DNA of 64,000 nt from Diphasiastrum complanatum (lineage: Eukaryota > Streptophyta > Lycopodiopsida > Lycopodiales > Lycopodiaceae), in assembly GCA_029204225.1 (NCBI GenBank), contig MU831876.1:1-64000 (forward strand). Direction: 5' to 3'. The number at the start of each line of letters is the position of its first letter. Positions within the stretch are counted from its first letter, which is position 1. The notes below the pieces were generated by a model that searched no databases, was not told where the DNA came from, and saw only the letters and a program-made list of their open reading frames with translations. Positions 10,601 to 24,430 of this stretch are shown one piece after another. A program made the translations under genes and the position numbers.

Positions 10601-13600
10601 AATATGAAAGAAAAGAATGTATAAGTGTTGTTTACTTCTTTGAAACAATTCCTCAAATTCAAAACCCACTTGAGGTCGTAACCCCTGTATTTCTCCAGGT
10701 AATACACGTCCTTGGTTGATATCGAGGGTCCCAATGACAAACATAGGCTCTCCCGACAAAGTAATAACCTGAAAGGATAACCATACCGTGTCATATGGCA
10801 AAAGGGAAATATACATCGCCTATGGAGGAGTTTTTTTCCTTTCTACTTAACGCTAGTTTGTCAAATCAATAATCATAAAAAAAGAAAGAAATAGCCAGAG
10901 TTGACAACTTTTCATCAAAACTGCTTGTGCTAAATGGTAGAAAAAATAACAAAATGAGTAATTTTAGTTTCAGGTTTCTCTGCATATTCCCAAGTCAGTA
11001 TTATAATGCATGCTGGATGAAAAGAAGCTGTGACGAAGAGCCTACTTTGATCTGGTAATCATTATATTTTTTTGAAAAGAAATTTTATGTGCACCCATCT
11101 GCAATGATATACAGGTGAATTTCTTGTCGGCTTATAAAAATAGGAACTTAGCCCTTTCTGAAACTCTACTTTTTCAGTTTTCTCGAGCTAAAAACTTGCA
11201 GACCAACATTGCAACATTAATGTGAACTGTTATAGATTAAGGCACAAAATGCTGAGGATTTTCTTAGCTTGTGTTCATTAAAAAAAGAACAAAACAATTT
11301 TACTTATTGCTAGTTAAAAGAAGCAGCTATTAACTTGACTAAAATTGTAAACTTTTAGCTCCGAGCCACAGAAGAGATTCAATATTGTTATTCATCTAGA
11401 TACCCTATCATGGTTGGATTTTTTTTCTTTGGCATGTCCTGTCTGTGCAGCAAGTTGAGTTTGAACTCCAGACCTCAAGTAGGAAAAGGAGGTCTTCAGC
11501 AACACACCCCTTACTGGAGGACTACCCATGAATTAATTTGATAGCCCTTACTTAGCTCTTGAACATAAATGTTTGATGATGATAAAAAATTTAGAGATCT
11601 AACGTATAGAAATTATGCAAAATAAACCCCTAGAATCTTAGTAGCTTGATTAAGAAATTTCCAAGTACAATCTTAGAACACAACACTATAATATTTTCTA
11701 TACAAATCATAGTTGCACTGCGTTTCTGAAACACGTTTCGGAAATATGGAATTTTTTTTCAGAAACGTTTTTTTTAATTTTTTTTTTTTTTTGGTTTTAT
11801 TTGTGCAATATGGGTATCAGGTGAAAGCTCTAATTAAGAGCATTATTACTGTGTAATTTACCGACTGTTTCGGGTGCAGGATGGTCCAGTTCAGGTGCAT
11901 TAATCCATGTTGGGTTCTGTCAAGGATAAAAATTTAAAACTAACCTCTAGCCTGTCTGTTACGATCACAGATGGTCCCAATAAGTGTGTTTTCGCTCAAG
12001 GAGTTGGAAGGCCAAGTCATAAAGAGGCCTTACCATCGGGGCCGGGGTCTACCGGCAGCCCCCGGACCCTGCCGCTAGGGGGCGTTGCCCCCCAAACCTC
12101 CCACTGGGGGGCTACCGCCCCCCGGACCCTGTTTCTCGGGGGGGCTACCGCCCCCCGAACCCCTTGAGCATTTATTGAAAACCAGAGCAAATAACAACCA
12201 AATAGCTATTGAAAATAAGATCTATTTGTGACCCATCTACTGCACTTCTGAGAGGCAAAACGCTCGTTAGACCATTGATCCCCTAAAAAAATTTCAACCA
12301 TAAGCTATTTTTCCAAAAAAAAAAAAAATTTTTTTTTTTTTTTTGCGATTCTGGGAGGAGAAACGCGTTTCTCAGAAACGCGGTTTCCGAAACGTCTCCT
12401 CCCAGAAACGCGATTCTGTGCAACTATGACAAATACAAAGGACTTTTGAGTACAATAATTTTACAACTTGCTTTCTCTACGTGCACTTAGAAGAAACAAT
12501 TGAGTTTAAGAATGGTTCAGCTTTCCACCCATAAGCATATAACCCTAAGTTGTAATGCGGCAATACATTCGAACTGCATTCTCTCTTAGATTTATATTCC
12601 TCAAAAACATGTCTACTTTTGCTAATGACCTTCTCTTAGGAATAATTCAACAAAGGAAGCATACTCTTGAAGAAAAAGACTTGTAGGCTTTGATATAGAA
12701 GTATTTCTCAGCAGAATTCTATTGGTACTTGCAAAAACTCCTCGGCTGCATTCTAATCCTTTGCAGGCTTTTTCTTTTCTTCTTGGATTAGAAAATTTTG
12801 ACATGGTGTCTCAAGCCAAGAATTCAGACCAATTGCACGTCTCTCATAGTTCTCAAGAATGGTACGGAACCATTCCTAAAATATAATAAAAACCTATTTT
12901 TTGAGAAATAACTTTGGTGTGGGTAAATCCGTTCAGAAAAATGATTAGATCATTGTTTTCTGCACATTAAAAAAGGCCTTCTGTTCTTGTTCCTAATAGG
13001 AACAGGAACAAGAACATGAAAAGTCACAAAAGTTGCTTAAGAACAGGAAAGGGAAGCCCTGGGAACTTAGGAATAGGAACAACAACAAAATCTCAGGAAC
13101 AGGAATAGGAACCCTTTGATTTTTATGCATGGACTTTAGGAACCCAGGTTTCAGTAGGAACAGGAACACGAACCCTAAACCCTTCTTTTACACATGAACT
13201 TGGGAGCTGTTAGGAATGGGAACATGATTGGAAACTTAGGAACAGGCACTTGGACCTTCATAAGTCATAACACATAGATATATTAGAAAAACACCAATTT
13301 GCTGAGTACAGACTGGTACATAACATTATGTAGACCATGCTTTAATATGCCCAATATAATGATTAGGAATACAAAACATAAAGAAAGCTTAAAAAACATT
13401 ACGCCATCTCAACCAAAATGTTGTAGCCTAAAATGCTCCAAAAATAAACAGCTTTTACGCAACCTGTATCATTATCAAACAACATGAATAAAGAGATTAT
13501 AAACTCAGGTATAAAAGTTCCTTTTTTTTTTTGGTAAAGAATCTTTCCTGTTTGGGAGCGGAACCATACCAAAAAAATATCTGTTCCTTAGGACCGGTAC

Positions 13601-16600
13601 CGTACCCATTCCTATCCAAAAATGTTAAGAACGGGTATCATTGCTTGGCCTTCATTGAAACTCTTCAAACTAGGTTTCAAAGTCATGTTTTTCAGTCCTA
13701 TATGGCGTCTAGGCTCTAACATTAAGTTTTAAGACTTCAATCTGCCATAATAATGGAAAATGTACCAAACTTCGAAAAAACTTAAGTTCTTCTGAATCAT
13801 GGCACGTTTGAGCAACAAAAATGGCATAACAATACAAACCTCTAACAAGCCTGTTGAACTCATTGGAAGATCTTTGATTGAACAAATGGCAATCAAACAT
13901 GCAACTCGTCCAAAGCCCATCTCTGTCCCTGAAACTTTTGACTGTAATGCTCTCCACTCAACAGCTGTCATGTACTTCTGATGTGACTGCATCAACAGCA
14001 AGACCAAAAGTTATAAACAAGAACATCATGAAGCAGATTGTGTTATGAAGCTATGAACACTACCAAATCAAAGATATGAACATGAAAAAACATCATGTCA
14101 GAGTAAGTCCTGCATTTATTCCATTCCCATCTCGTTTATTTTCATTTTCCTTTACTTAGGTCTTACTTCTTCCTTCTCCAGCATGTTTTTCTGATTGACT
14201 GCCTCACAAGAAGGTACTTCATAGGCTAAATCATAAGAAATGCTTGTATAAACAAGTCGTCCCTGCAGATCCACGAACTCCAAGTGACTTGAATTCATCG
14301 CAGTAAGTTGACTTCCATAAAAAGGCTAGAAGAAGGGCAATCCTCTCCCCACAATCATCATTAGCAGCAAGACCGCGATTCAGCTGAGGGATCCTTAGAG
14401 AGAGAGACATGACAGACATATGCAAAAGTCGGAGAAGACTGCCATTGTAACGATCAATCAAGGTAGAGGAGGTCAGCAAATTTCTATTCCATACCAAATT
14501 CCCTTATCAATAACGGAATTTTGCAGTGGATCTAGGCCAAGCTCTTTGCTGAAAATCAAGTTCGGCTACACTCTTTCCTCGTTATAGATTGTTCAAAGAT
14601 GTGATCTTTCCCTTGTATTTATGCTAAGTTGTTCAGTTTTCTTTTGAATTAGCCACCGAAGTATGCAAGCACTACACAACAAAACCACCGAGTTTGTAGA
14701 TTGGTAATTTAATAGGTGGGAAACTTTGGGCTCTATAGAGCATCCAGTGATGAGATGTAGAATTTTAAAATCATATACCATTTTACAGACATTCAGATAG
14801 GCAGTGGTGGATGCTATTGCCAAGACCTTGATCTAAGAACGTAGTTCTAGGGGCAAAGCACCAATGCTACTATAAGGGAACTAAAAAGTCGAACTTTCTA
14901 AGGTAATTGCTCACAATTAGGTAACAAATGCTCACTTATGGCTCGTCCATAGAATCATCCTATCTCACCCCCGTGCACTAGAGTTACTGACACCAAAGTC
15001 ATCCCTAATCAAGCCTCCAATTTCCCCAAGCCATCAGCCATCGCTTTTAGCTCTCACTAGCATCATTTATAGACTAGAGACATCCTGGCTACGCATGTGC
15101 TCGTACCATCCACCAACTACTAGCTAGACTGAATGAATGACAACGGGCTCTCTTACCTCTATATACATAATGTAGGTAGGTCCAACCTCAAGCACACTCC
15201 ACACCCATTCTATGAGATGAGGCAACATGAAATGCTGGCACATGGCACTAAAACATGTCAAAAACCCCAAACCAGCGTCCTGCCTCTAATTGAGGTCATC
15301 ACCTTGAGGCCAGCATACCACTATAAAATAACAATTCCTCAGCATTAAGAACCTCTAGGGGAGGATCCTAAGGTATTTCAATCTCAAGTCCACATCTTTT
15401 TCCCACGTGTCCTCCACCATCTAACTTACCTTTTTCAAAAAACCAAATATTCAAAAACTAAACAATTTCTCAAATGATGAATTCCATGCATTTATGACTC
15501 TTTGGTTGCTTGGGTACAAGGGCTCTCAGGTTCTCCAACTAGACTAGCTCACCCTTTGGTATAAGATTATCCTTTCTAACCAATCATTCTTCAAATTGAC
15601 TAACATGGCATACACAATGAACTTTAATTAGTCCCTTGAGGAAGATCTAGTTGATATGTGGACCAATTGACTTTCTCTACAGAGGATCACTATATCTTGG
15701 AGACAGTTTTGGACATTTCCCCATTAGTAGTACCTTAGAATCTTTTGGGATTTTGAGATCACTCGAATCTCCAACCTTATGTTCTCGAGGCAAGCAACTT
15801 TGGTGAGCACAAAATCAGGCTCAATCTTGAGCCTAATGCTTTTCTTAGCCACTTGCAACATTTTCTTGTATATCCTGCAAGAAATCGGTTACAACGCCCT
15901 TTAAGGGCTTTGAATCTGACATATACTAGTGAACAAGTCTAAAAGCCAAACATCAACATTAATGGACTATATTCACCGGAAGAATGCTTAACATTATTGT
16001 GCGCAAACTCAACCATTGGGAGATGCTTGTCCCAATCTAACTATCATCTTGAAACATAGACCCGAAGCATACCTTCTATCAACTTGTTGGTACGTTCAGT
16101 TTATCCATCAGATTCTGGATGATCAATAAATGAAAGATTAATAGTTATTTCCAGTCTTTCGAAGACTGATTGCCTAAACTTGTTGCTAAAAAAAACTTAA
16201 AATCACTGTATCATTATCATACCCAATCTAGTGGGCTTGGCATAGTTAGTTAGCTTGGCAGCCAAAGTTTCTTTGGTCCCAAGTTCAAGGGCCCCTTGGC
16301 AACCAAGATGCATTATCATACCCAACCCAACGGGGGTTGGCTCAGTTGGTTAGCTTGACAACCAAAGTTTCTTTGGTCCCGGTTCGAGCCTCCCCTTGGA
16401 TACCAAGATGCATTGTCATACCGAACGGGGTTGGCTCAGTTGGTTAGCTTGACATCCAAAGTTTCTTTGGTCCCAGGTTCGAGCCTCCCCTTGGAAACCA
16501 AGAAGCATTGTCATCATCATCTTCCTTACCCAATGGGATTGGCCAGTTGGCTAGCTTGACAAGTTTCTTTGGTCTCAATTTCAAGGAAAGAAGCATTATC

Positions 16601-17213
16601 ATCATCAGGAAAACAGAACAAACTGGATGAGTCAATGCGGGCTTGCTGCATATTGACCCTTACAAATAGCATGATGGTATAAGACAGCAGGCATAGCAAC
16701 AGCATAACGACCAGTAGAAACAACTTTGCAGCACTCGAATGGACAGACATTGCATCTGCAATTTCAAAGTGTTGCACTCACCTCTCGAGCCTCCATCGAG
16801 CGTTCCTCGGGGTAATTGTAAAACGTTCGAGCGCGCAAAGCTGCTGCTGCATAGAGCTGGCTTGAACAGCAAGCTTCCTGGATGGAGAATTGCAGCTTCC
16901 CTTCCATTGCGGCGGAGCTACCGTCATCCCCAGCCGTGCAAGCTGCCACGCCCAAGCTGCTTTCGACGCCCAATGCAACGATCCCAAACCCAAAGCTAGC
17001 GGCTGAATTGCCGCACTGTAAAATGGAAGAATTGTAGAGAGGGGAAGAGCGGCGAGCAGCAGATACTTTTGCTTTGAATGGATATGGTGCGTGGGCTATG
17101 CAAGAAGAGGAGGTAGTGGAGGAATAGGCGATCGAGATGGAGGAAGACGAAGGCGAGGAGGAAGAAGAGCAACAGTAGAAAAGAGAGGAATAAGGTGATG
17201 AGGCGAAGGCCAT
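7666..17213 (-). CDS. Plastid-type GNAT N-acetyltransferase, five exons
   Basis: Transfers acetyl from acetyl-CoA to an amino group; plant homologues of this type are plastid enzymes acetylating protein N-termini or lysines. Exons, 5' to 3': 16782-17213, 13840-13986, 10670-10768, 9710-9830, 7666-7826. Every junction has GT-AG ends (donors GTGAGT, GTTTGT, GTGGGT, GTACTT) and phases agree, giving about 319 residues. Exon 1 starts with a Ser-rich transit-peptide-like stretch (MAFASSPYSSLFYCC) and ends in AAALRARTFYNYPEERSME. Exon 3 has FVIGTLDINQGRVLPGE. Exon 4 holds the acetyl-CoA loop, CVAEETRRKGVGMALIREA (R-x-x-G-x-G). Exon 5 has DLYVHVVALNNSALSLYTKN and the family tail RPRRLLLW. An in-frame ATG 63 bases upstream (17276) would give a longer, less transit-like N-terminus, so I chose 17213. 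Closest in my recollection to Arabidopsis At4g28030-type proteins (GNAT6/7 group). Introns 1 and 2 carry transposons. Confidence 0.85.
11708..12428. mobile_element. hAT-like MITE, copy 2 (GTTTC subfamily), in GNAT intron 2
   Basis: 721 bp, ends CATAGTTGCA and TGCAACTATG. The core matches the 2327-3228 element: ATATGGGTATCAG, CCGACTGTTTCGGGTGC, GAGTTGGAAGGCCAA, the G/C hairpin block (shorter here) and CAAAACGCT. Subterminal words are GTTTC/GAAAC instead of GATTC/GAATC. The flanks ATACAAAT and ACAAATAC share only ACAAAT at the junction, so a clean 8-bp duplication is not visible, perhaps through later mutation. Confidence 0.85.
12970..13265. repeat. GGAACA-rich low-complexity repeat
   Basis: Irregular repetition of AGGAACAGGAACA-type words over about 290 bases, inside GNAT intron 2. 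Related words (GGTACGGAACC at about 12860 and GGTACCGTACCC at about 13600) lie on either side, which could mark a larger decayed element, but I could not define ends. Confidence 0.6.
15560..16195 (-). pseudogene. Ty3/gypsy integrase remnant in GNAT intron 1
   Basis: Minus-strand frames with stops read ERTNKLIEGMLRVYVSR, LDWDKHLPMVEFAHNNVKHS and YSPLMLMFGF. These correspond to the gypsy integrase C-terminal half (QTERxNxxLExMLRxYV, W-D-x-LPxxEFAYNN, PFxxxYG). The more distal part suggests the GPY/F region. Multiple stops show it is dead. It lies immediately beside the SINE array. Confidence 0.75.
16214..16610 (+). repeat. Tandem tRNA-derived SINE array (four copies)
   Basis: Four units of roughly 90-110 bp repeat in tandem. 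The best ones carry an RNA polymerase III A-box-like TGGCTCAGTTGGTTAGC (16338 and 16432) and a B-box GGTTCGAGCC (16381 and 16476), the layout of a tRNA-derived SINE head. Copies 1 and 4 are more decayed. Units end in GCATT(A/G)TCAT, and the last two extend this to (TCA)n, as expected of SINE tails. The array is plus-strand, antisense to the host GNAT gene, in its first intron. Confidence 0.7.
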
Positions 17214-17589
17214 CGCCACGCTAGAAACAAAGCCTTTGCCTCCTTCATGTACTACTATCTCTATCTTGCCTAACAATTCTTCTTATTCAAGGCCCTTTTC
17301 ACCACCAATTGAGGCCCATTTCATATTTCTTTGCCATGTTTTAGTTTAGAATACACATTAGAGTTGCCACATTTTATTTCTCTCACATATTTTAGGAACA
17401 CTTTCCTTTCGGCATTGCCACAATTGCAAGGAAGCTATTGTGATGCAGTAAGCTTGGCGAAGCTTGGAGATGAGGTGATGCAGCAAGCTATCAATGATTC
17501 TCTTGAATATGTGACTTGATTCGTTTAAGTGAGTTTGAGAGTTGAGAATCTACTTTGTTAAGTTTTGTTATTTGCTATTTTTTTTTTTC

Positions 17590-18860
17590 TCATTTATGGA
17601 TGTGCTTGTTTTCAGTGAGGGCCAGACAGAAGATCACATTGGAAGAGGTCCAACAACAACTGAACCACCAAATGGCCCAGATTGACCAAGCACGAGATGG
17701 ATCGTCATGTGCAATGACAGTTCATGCCTCTCTACTTAATCCTGAGGACGTACAGTTCTAGGCCCCACAAGCCACATCCATCCTAATGGAGAGATACTTG
17801 TAGCTAATCCAAGAACGAGAGGCCGAGAAGAAAAACTTTGAAAATATCGTGGCCAAGCAGGAAAAGATCATCCTTGAGGCCAGAAGCAGCTAGAAGAAAC
17901 AACAAAGGCCCTACAGCAAGTCTTGAACAAGGTGAACCAATTGTGGGACACGACGTGCAAGGCCCAAGCGGGTGCTTCTACAAAGAAACCACGGGACGAT
18001 GATGGAGATGATGGAGCTTACAATAAGGATGGGCAAACCCGACCATCAGATGGTAGCTCGAGATCGAGTAGCCAGAGAGCCAAAGATGCTTTCGGGACTT
18101 TTTTCTCTTCTCTCTCATACTTTTAGCCTCTCTTCTTATTCTGCATTTAATTATTCTGAAACATTTGTTCCTACATACCCTGTTTCTTTACTTTCCTCCT
18201 CTCCACCACCTCCTAGTCGATTATTGGGCCCATCTGGAGGTCTAGCTAACACGTACAAAGCCCGACGGGACGAGTTCCTACAACAGCTCTGTTCCCCCGG
18301 TGCGGGGTACAATTTGCTAAACCCACTTCCTCCTAAGTCTATCATTACTATGCCTCTCTCTCCTGATCACTCCATCCTTGACCCTCCAAAAACTAACATT
18401 GACATCGATGGTGATGATGACTTTCTGGCAGATCCGCCGAAAACTAGAAGATTCTCGCCCAGGCAAGATACGGGCACAACTGAGCCATCTACAAGCGAGC
18501 GGACTAAAGAAAGTGATACGGGCACTAAGGCCCTAGACGACTATTTGGCAAGGCCAACTTAGCGACGTAAGGCAACCTCACCTACCAGGCCAAAGGGAAA
18601 TATGGCAGAGACCAAGGAGTCAAAAAAGTTTGAAAGGAAATATCTTCCCAACATGAGGGGAGGCAAAGAAGAGATCGATCAAGGCCAATATTCCACAAGG
18701 GCTGAGATCATTGCAGCCCTGCAACCGCAACCTGAGTGGTGAAATAAAGTCCTCAAGGATAGCAGGATGCTGCAAGAATATCTGAGAGCACCGACATGGA
18801 AAAGAATTGATCCCTTCTACATGCCGCTCAAATCAATGATACCTAGTACTTTCCATTGAG
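17590..18860 (+). pseudogene. Unidentified decayed ORF, coiled coil then acidic/Ser-Pro region
   Basis: I do not recognise the family. Plus-strand frames joined by at least two frameshifts and several stops appear to form one former protein. First comes a Gln/Glu-rich helical stretch (ITLEEVQQQLNHQMAQIDQA; EREAEKKNFENIVAKQEK). Next, in another frame, KALQQVLNKVNQLWDTT and an Asp/Ser-rich linker follow (17923-18126). Then, in the frame of 17972-18562, LLGPSGGLANTYKARRDEFL, an acidic stretch and, past a stop, YSTRAEIIAALQPQPEW and DPFYMPLKSMIP. The general plan (coiled coil, low-complexity linker, helical C-terminus) would suit a retroelement Gag or a plant-specific nuclear protein. No zinc knuckle, LTR or intron signal was found. 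Confidence 0.4.
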
Positions 18861-19019
18861 AATCTAGCTCCCAACAAATGCTACCGAAAATGGCAAGTTA
18901 AACTCAATCTCTCTCTCTATCCAATTCACCCATTATCTCTCTGAAATATTGGGGATTATATATGACTTGTGTTTTTATCCTCTCTTCCAAAAATGAGGAC
19001 CACCTGGCACCCATTCATT

Positions 19020-21264
<2,245 letters not shown>

Positions 21265-21281
21265 TGTTGGGGGCTAAATGG

Positions 21282-21489
21282 CAAGTTACCCTTGGATAAG
21301 GGATACCCTTAGGATTAAGGGTAGGTGCCTTTGGATAAGAGCAGGCAAGTGACTATACCTTGGTCGGAGGTATGGAATCAAGTTACCCTTGGATAAGGGG
21401 TACCCTTAGGATTAACCTTTAGCTTAAGGTACTGGTGTCCTTGGATAAGGGCAGGTAGGTGTCTATGCCTTGGTTGGAGGTATGGAACC
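21282..21489. repeat. Tandem duplication, about 100-110 bp unit
   Basis: Two diverged units share CAAGTTACCCTTGGATAAGG, CCCTTAGGATTAA and GGAGGTATGGAA in the same order. They lie at the start of the presumed LTR. Confidence 0.8.
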
Positions 21490-21947
21490 TAGTGAGGTAT
21501 TAGAAAGTCATTACCATGGGTGTTTTGGCTATTTTTCTAAAACTTGGGCCTCAACCTTGAACCATATCACTTTATTGGTCTTGGACCAAAGTATACAAGC
21601 ACAACTTGGGCAATGGGACCTAGTAGGAGGGCGCACTTCCAAGGTGTTCATTGAGTTCCCAACTCCCACAAAAAAGGCATTCAAAGAGTCATAGGTGATG
21701 GAAGAAGTCTCTTGACCTTCCATAAGCCTATGAAGGTTCTTTAATTCCCCTAGGCCTCTCTCTTTCTCATTGGTTGTGCATGGAACTCCATAGTGTATTG
21801 GAGGGTGTCATTTGCCATCTATATGAGGGGAGGAGGGAGCCCATAGGGAGGAGGAGAGATCTCTTTTGTTTGTTGTGCTTATGCTCTAGTGTGGCCACAA
21901 GTGTATAGATTGTTTTATTATGTGTAGTATGCTTAGGGTTTGGATCT

Positions 21948-22441
21948 TGCTTATGGTATGGAATATAAGTAGGGTTTGGATCTTGAGTATGCTATGGTTT
22001 GTGGTGATATGCTTGTGATTAGTTACTGGTTAGCAAGGGGGTGCTAGATTAGCCAAGTTGTAGGATTGCATGTGCTAGCTAGCTATAGTTGGTTGGTGCT
22101 AGATTAGCCAAGTTGGGTGGTGCTTATGGTATGGGACATAAGTAGGGTTTGGATCTTGAGTATGCTATGGTTTGTGGTGGTATGCTTGTGATTATTACTG
22201 GTTAGCAAAGGGGTTCTAGATTAGCCAAGTTGTAGGATTGCATGTGCTAGCTAGCTATAGTTGGTTGGTGCTAGATTAGCCAAGTTGGGTGGTGCTTATG
22301 GTATGGGACATAACTAGGGTTTGGATCTTGAGTATGCTATGGTTTGTGGTGGTATGCTTGTGATTATTACTGGTTAGCAAAGGGGTGCTAGATTAGCCAA
22401 GTTGTAGGATTGCATGTGCTAGCTAGCTATAGTTGGGTGGT
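21948..22441. repeat. 172-173 bp tandem repeat, three copies
   Basis: TGCTTATGGTATGG recurs at 21948, 22121 and 22293, giving periods of 173 and 172. Each unit includes GATCTTGAGTATGCTATGG, TAGATTAGCCAAGTTG and the palindromic GCTAGCTAGC. The third unit is incomplete (about 149 bp). Copies 2 and 3 are nearly identical, suggesting recent unequal exchange. Confidence 0.9.
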
Positions 22442-22651
22442 GAATACTTGAGGCCACTTGTTATCTACCTTTGTGATTAAGATTAGAGACACAGGCGGAG
22501 GAGAGATCCATGAAGGCTTGAAGACCCTTACTTGCAGGTGGAGGCATCCTAGCTTAGAGTTGGGAGCATCTTGGAGCTTGCAGGTTACTTGGAGGACCTT
22601 TGGGGGCACTACCTTTGGATTAAGAGGACTTCTTGACTTCATTTGTAAAAG

Positions 22652-22664
22652 TGGTATCAGAGCT
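22652..22664 (+). other. Retrotransposon primer-binding site (initiator Met-tRNA)
   Basis: TGGTATCAGAGCT is complementary to the 3' end of plant initiator Met-tRNA and primes minus-strand DNA synthesis in many copia and gypsy elements. It sits just downstream of the presumed LTR. Confidence 0.75.
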
Positions 22665-23027
22665 AGACAAAGGATGGTAAGCTTTTTAACCTTCTTCAAG
22701 TTCTATAAATATCACAAATTAGAATTTTTTTGGAGAAAATTATTGGCTTTTCTAGTAATAGGAAGCATGTAGTTGAAGTACTCAATGAATCTAGTTCTCT
22801 TGATAAAGAGTAGTGATGCTTATAGAATTGTTTAGGGGCTGATTTTTTATTATGTTAAAGAAGTTTTAAAGTGGGCTTTTCTTTTAATCTTTTTGAAAAA
22901 AGATTCGTGGAATGGTTAGAGGAAGTCTTCCTCTACATTTACAATATTTGTTTTTTTCAAAAATATTGATTCTAGCTATGTGTTTTAATCAAAACTAGTG
23001 TTTTTTTTGCATAAATGAAGCGTTTAA

Positions 23028-23310
23028 AGTTCTGGTTTTCATTTTGAAGTTCTGTTTTTCAGACTTGTAAATCTGAAAATCAGATCTGAAAGTGAAGTTT
23101 TCATAACAACTTCATTAGTTACACCTTTTTACCTACTAGTTTTATGAAAATGGCAATGTAGGAAGGAAAAGGTAGTGTGAGTTTATGCATAAAAAAAAGT
23201 TTTGAAGTTCTGTTTTTTGTCATTTTGAAGTTTTGATTTTCAAACTTGTAAATATGAAAAACAGATCTGAAAAGTGAAGTTTTCATAGAACTAGTTTTCC
23301 ATTTCTAGTC
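23028..23310. repeat. Diverged tandem duplication, about 170-180 bp
   Basis: Two AT-rich units share TTTTGAAGTTCTGTTTTT, CAGATCTGAAA and GTGAAGTTTTCATA in order. Non-coding. It lies in what would be the internal region downstream of the primer-binding site. Confidence 0.65.
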
Positions 23311-23639
23311 ACTAGTTTCATGGATTTGAAGAACTAGAAAATTGAGAAATGTGAAAATTTGTGTTGACTTTGAAATGACAAATGGAAATGGAACTAGAAT
23401 AGGAACTTTATGTAAACACTAGCTTGAAGTAGTTAATTGAAGTTTATATAAAAATTAGTTTTGATTTTTGCTTTGGATTGAGGCAAAGTAGGAAATTGCT
23501 TGGTGTAGTTTTCTCATAAGCTTGGATTCAGATTTATAGCCTCTTTGCAGATTCACAGCCGCTCTTCAAATTCACAGCCGCTTTGCAGATACACAACAAC
23601 TATGCAAGTATGTTAATTAAGCATCTGATATATTTTCTT

Positions 23640-23826
23640 GAACGTATCATAGCATCTGGATTGGGTTTGTTTCTCCCATAAGTGCTTTGATTGTCTTCAT
23701 TTGTCCCATCCTGCACTTCATGCTCAGACATGGTATGAACTTCATTGAGCACATGACCACCAAAAGCCATTAATGGCTTTCTATTGCGATATGCTCCTGG
23801 ATGTAACCGCTCAGCAATATCCCTTA
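23640..23826 (-). other. Exon-like fragment of unknown gene
   Basis: A minus-strand frame without stops follows a convincing acceptor (pyrimidine-rich tract then TTTTAG at about 23827). It reads VRDIAERLHPGAYRNRKPL, MAFGGHVLNEVH and an acidic/Asn-rich tail to about residue 60. Composition is that of a real protein, unlike the shadow frames around it. I do not recognise the family. No donor site or partner exon is evident. It could be an exon captured by a transposon or a leftover of a gene broken by the nest at 24-33 kb. Confidence 0.35.
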
Positions 23827-23894
23827 CCTAAAATATGAATTATCAAGAAACAAGGTGATCAGAATTTCCAACATAACATTTTGGAAGCGTATCA

Positions 23895-24430
23895 CAATAA
23901 ATTGCGGTTGGTTGACATGTTTTCTTGTGAGGATGCTATACTTTTTTTGTAGCACGTAAATCTTTTGAGCCAATTTTTTTTTTTAAGAAATCGAGCATTG
24001 ATAATGTAAATCAATGGGAAACGTAACTGAGAAACATGTCCTCCACTATCAATGAGCTGGATGTTTGTATAGTAAGTAACGATAGAGCTGCTTAACGAAA
24101 TCATATAACAACCATTGACAACATGCATTGATAAAATTGAAGGTATAACGTCGTGAAGCATCATACCTGATATTCGATTGTAGTGAGAGTAGTAGTTTCA
24201 GTCATGTATTCAACAATCACACGATATATGTGGTAACACGAACAATGGATCTATTGATAAGAAAGGACAACACGTATCGTTAGCTTCTGCTCAGTGTATG
24301 CATGTATGAGCAACATAGTAGATACATGAAAATTTATGTTTTAAATGTAGTATAATTGCAATTCTGTTGCAGTAGTCGCTGATCCATTATTGGAGTATTG
24401 TGTGGTATAACTAGTGTTGTCAATGTTGGA
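23895..24430 (-). repeat. Inverted repeat, left arm
   Basis: About 530 bp reappears in opposite orientation at 33236-33742, at roughly 90% identity by eye. For example TTCAATTTTATCAATGCATG and CAAACATCCAGCTCATTGAT occur in both arms. The homology ends near GTTGTCAA on the inner side and near CGTCAACC/CATGTCAACC on the outer side. It is non-coding as far as I can see. The two arms bracket 8.8 kb of nested retroelements. Confidence 0.85.

Larger units (their letters stand above)
21265..22641 (+). mobile_element. Probable LTR (5' LTR) with internal tandem repeats
   Basis: The segment opens TGTTGGGGGC and can be closed at the CA of GACTTCA, ten bases before an initiator-Met-tRNA primer-binding site. 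That is the arrangement of a 5' LTR on the plus strand. It contains two sets of tandem repeats. No second LTR copy is present in the window, so the boundaries are inferred from the primer site and the TG...CA ends only. Confidence 0.45.

Noticed and set aside
12429-12436. 8-bp target duplication for the second MITE
   Set aside because: Left flank ATACAAAT and right flank ACAAATAC share only six adjoining bases, so I do not claim a duplication there.
14231-14497. Minus-strand ORF in GNAT intron 1 as an extra exon
   Set aside because: Exon 1 joins exon 2 in phase and gives a contiguous family match (RSMEARE then SHQKYMTAVEW), leaving no room for it.
16330-16500. Possible functional tRNA genes
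   Set aside because: A- and B-box-like motifs are present, but the units show no convincing acceptor and anticodon stems and are tandem with TCA tails, so a tRNA-derived SINE fits better.
21948-22441. Regular repeats considered as a CRISPR-like array
   Set aside because: The 172-bp units are contiguous with no unique spacers, and the context is a plant LTR element.
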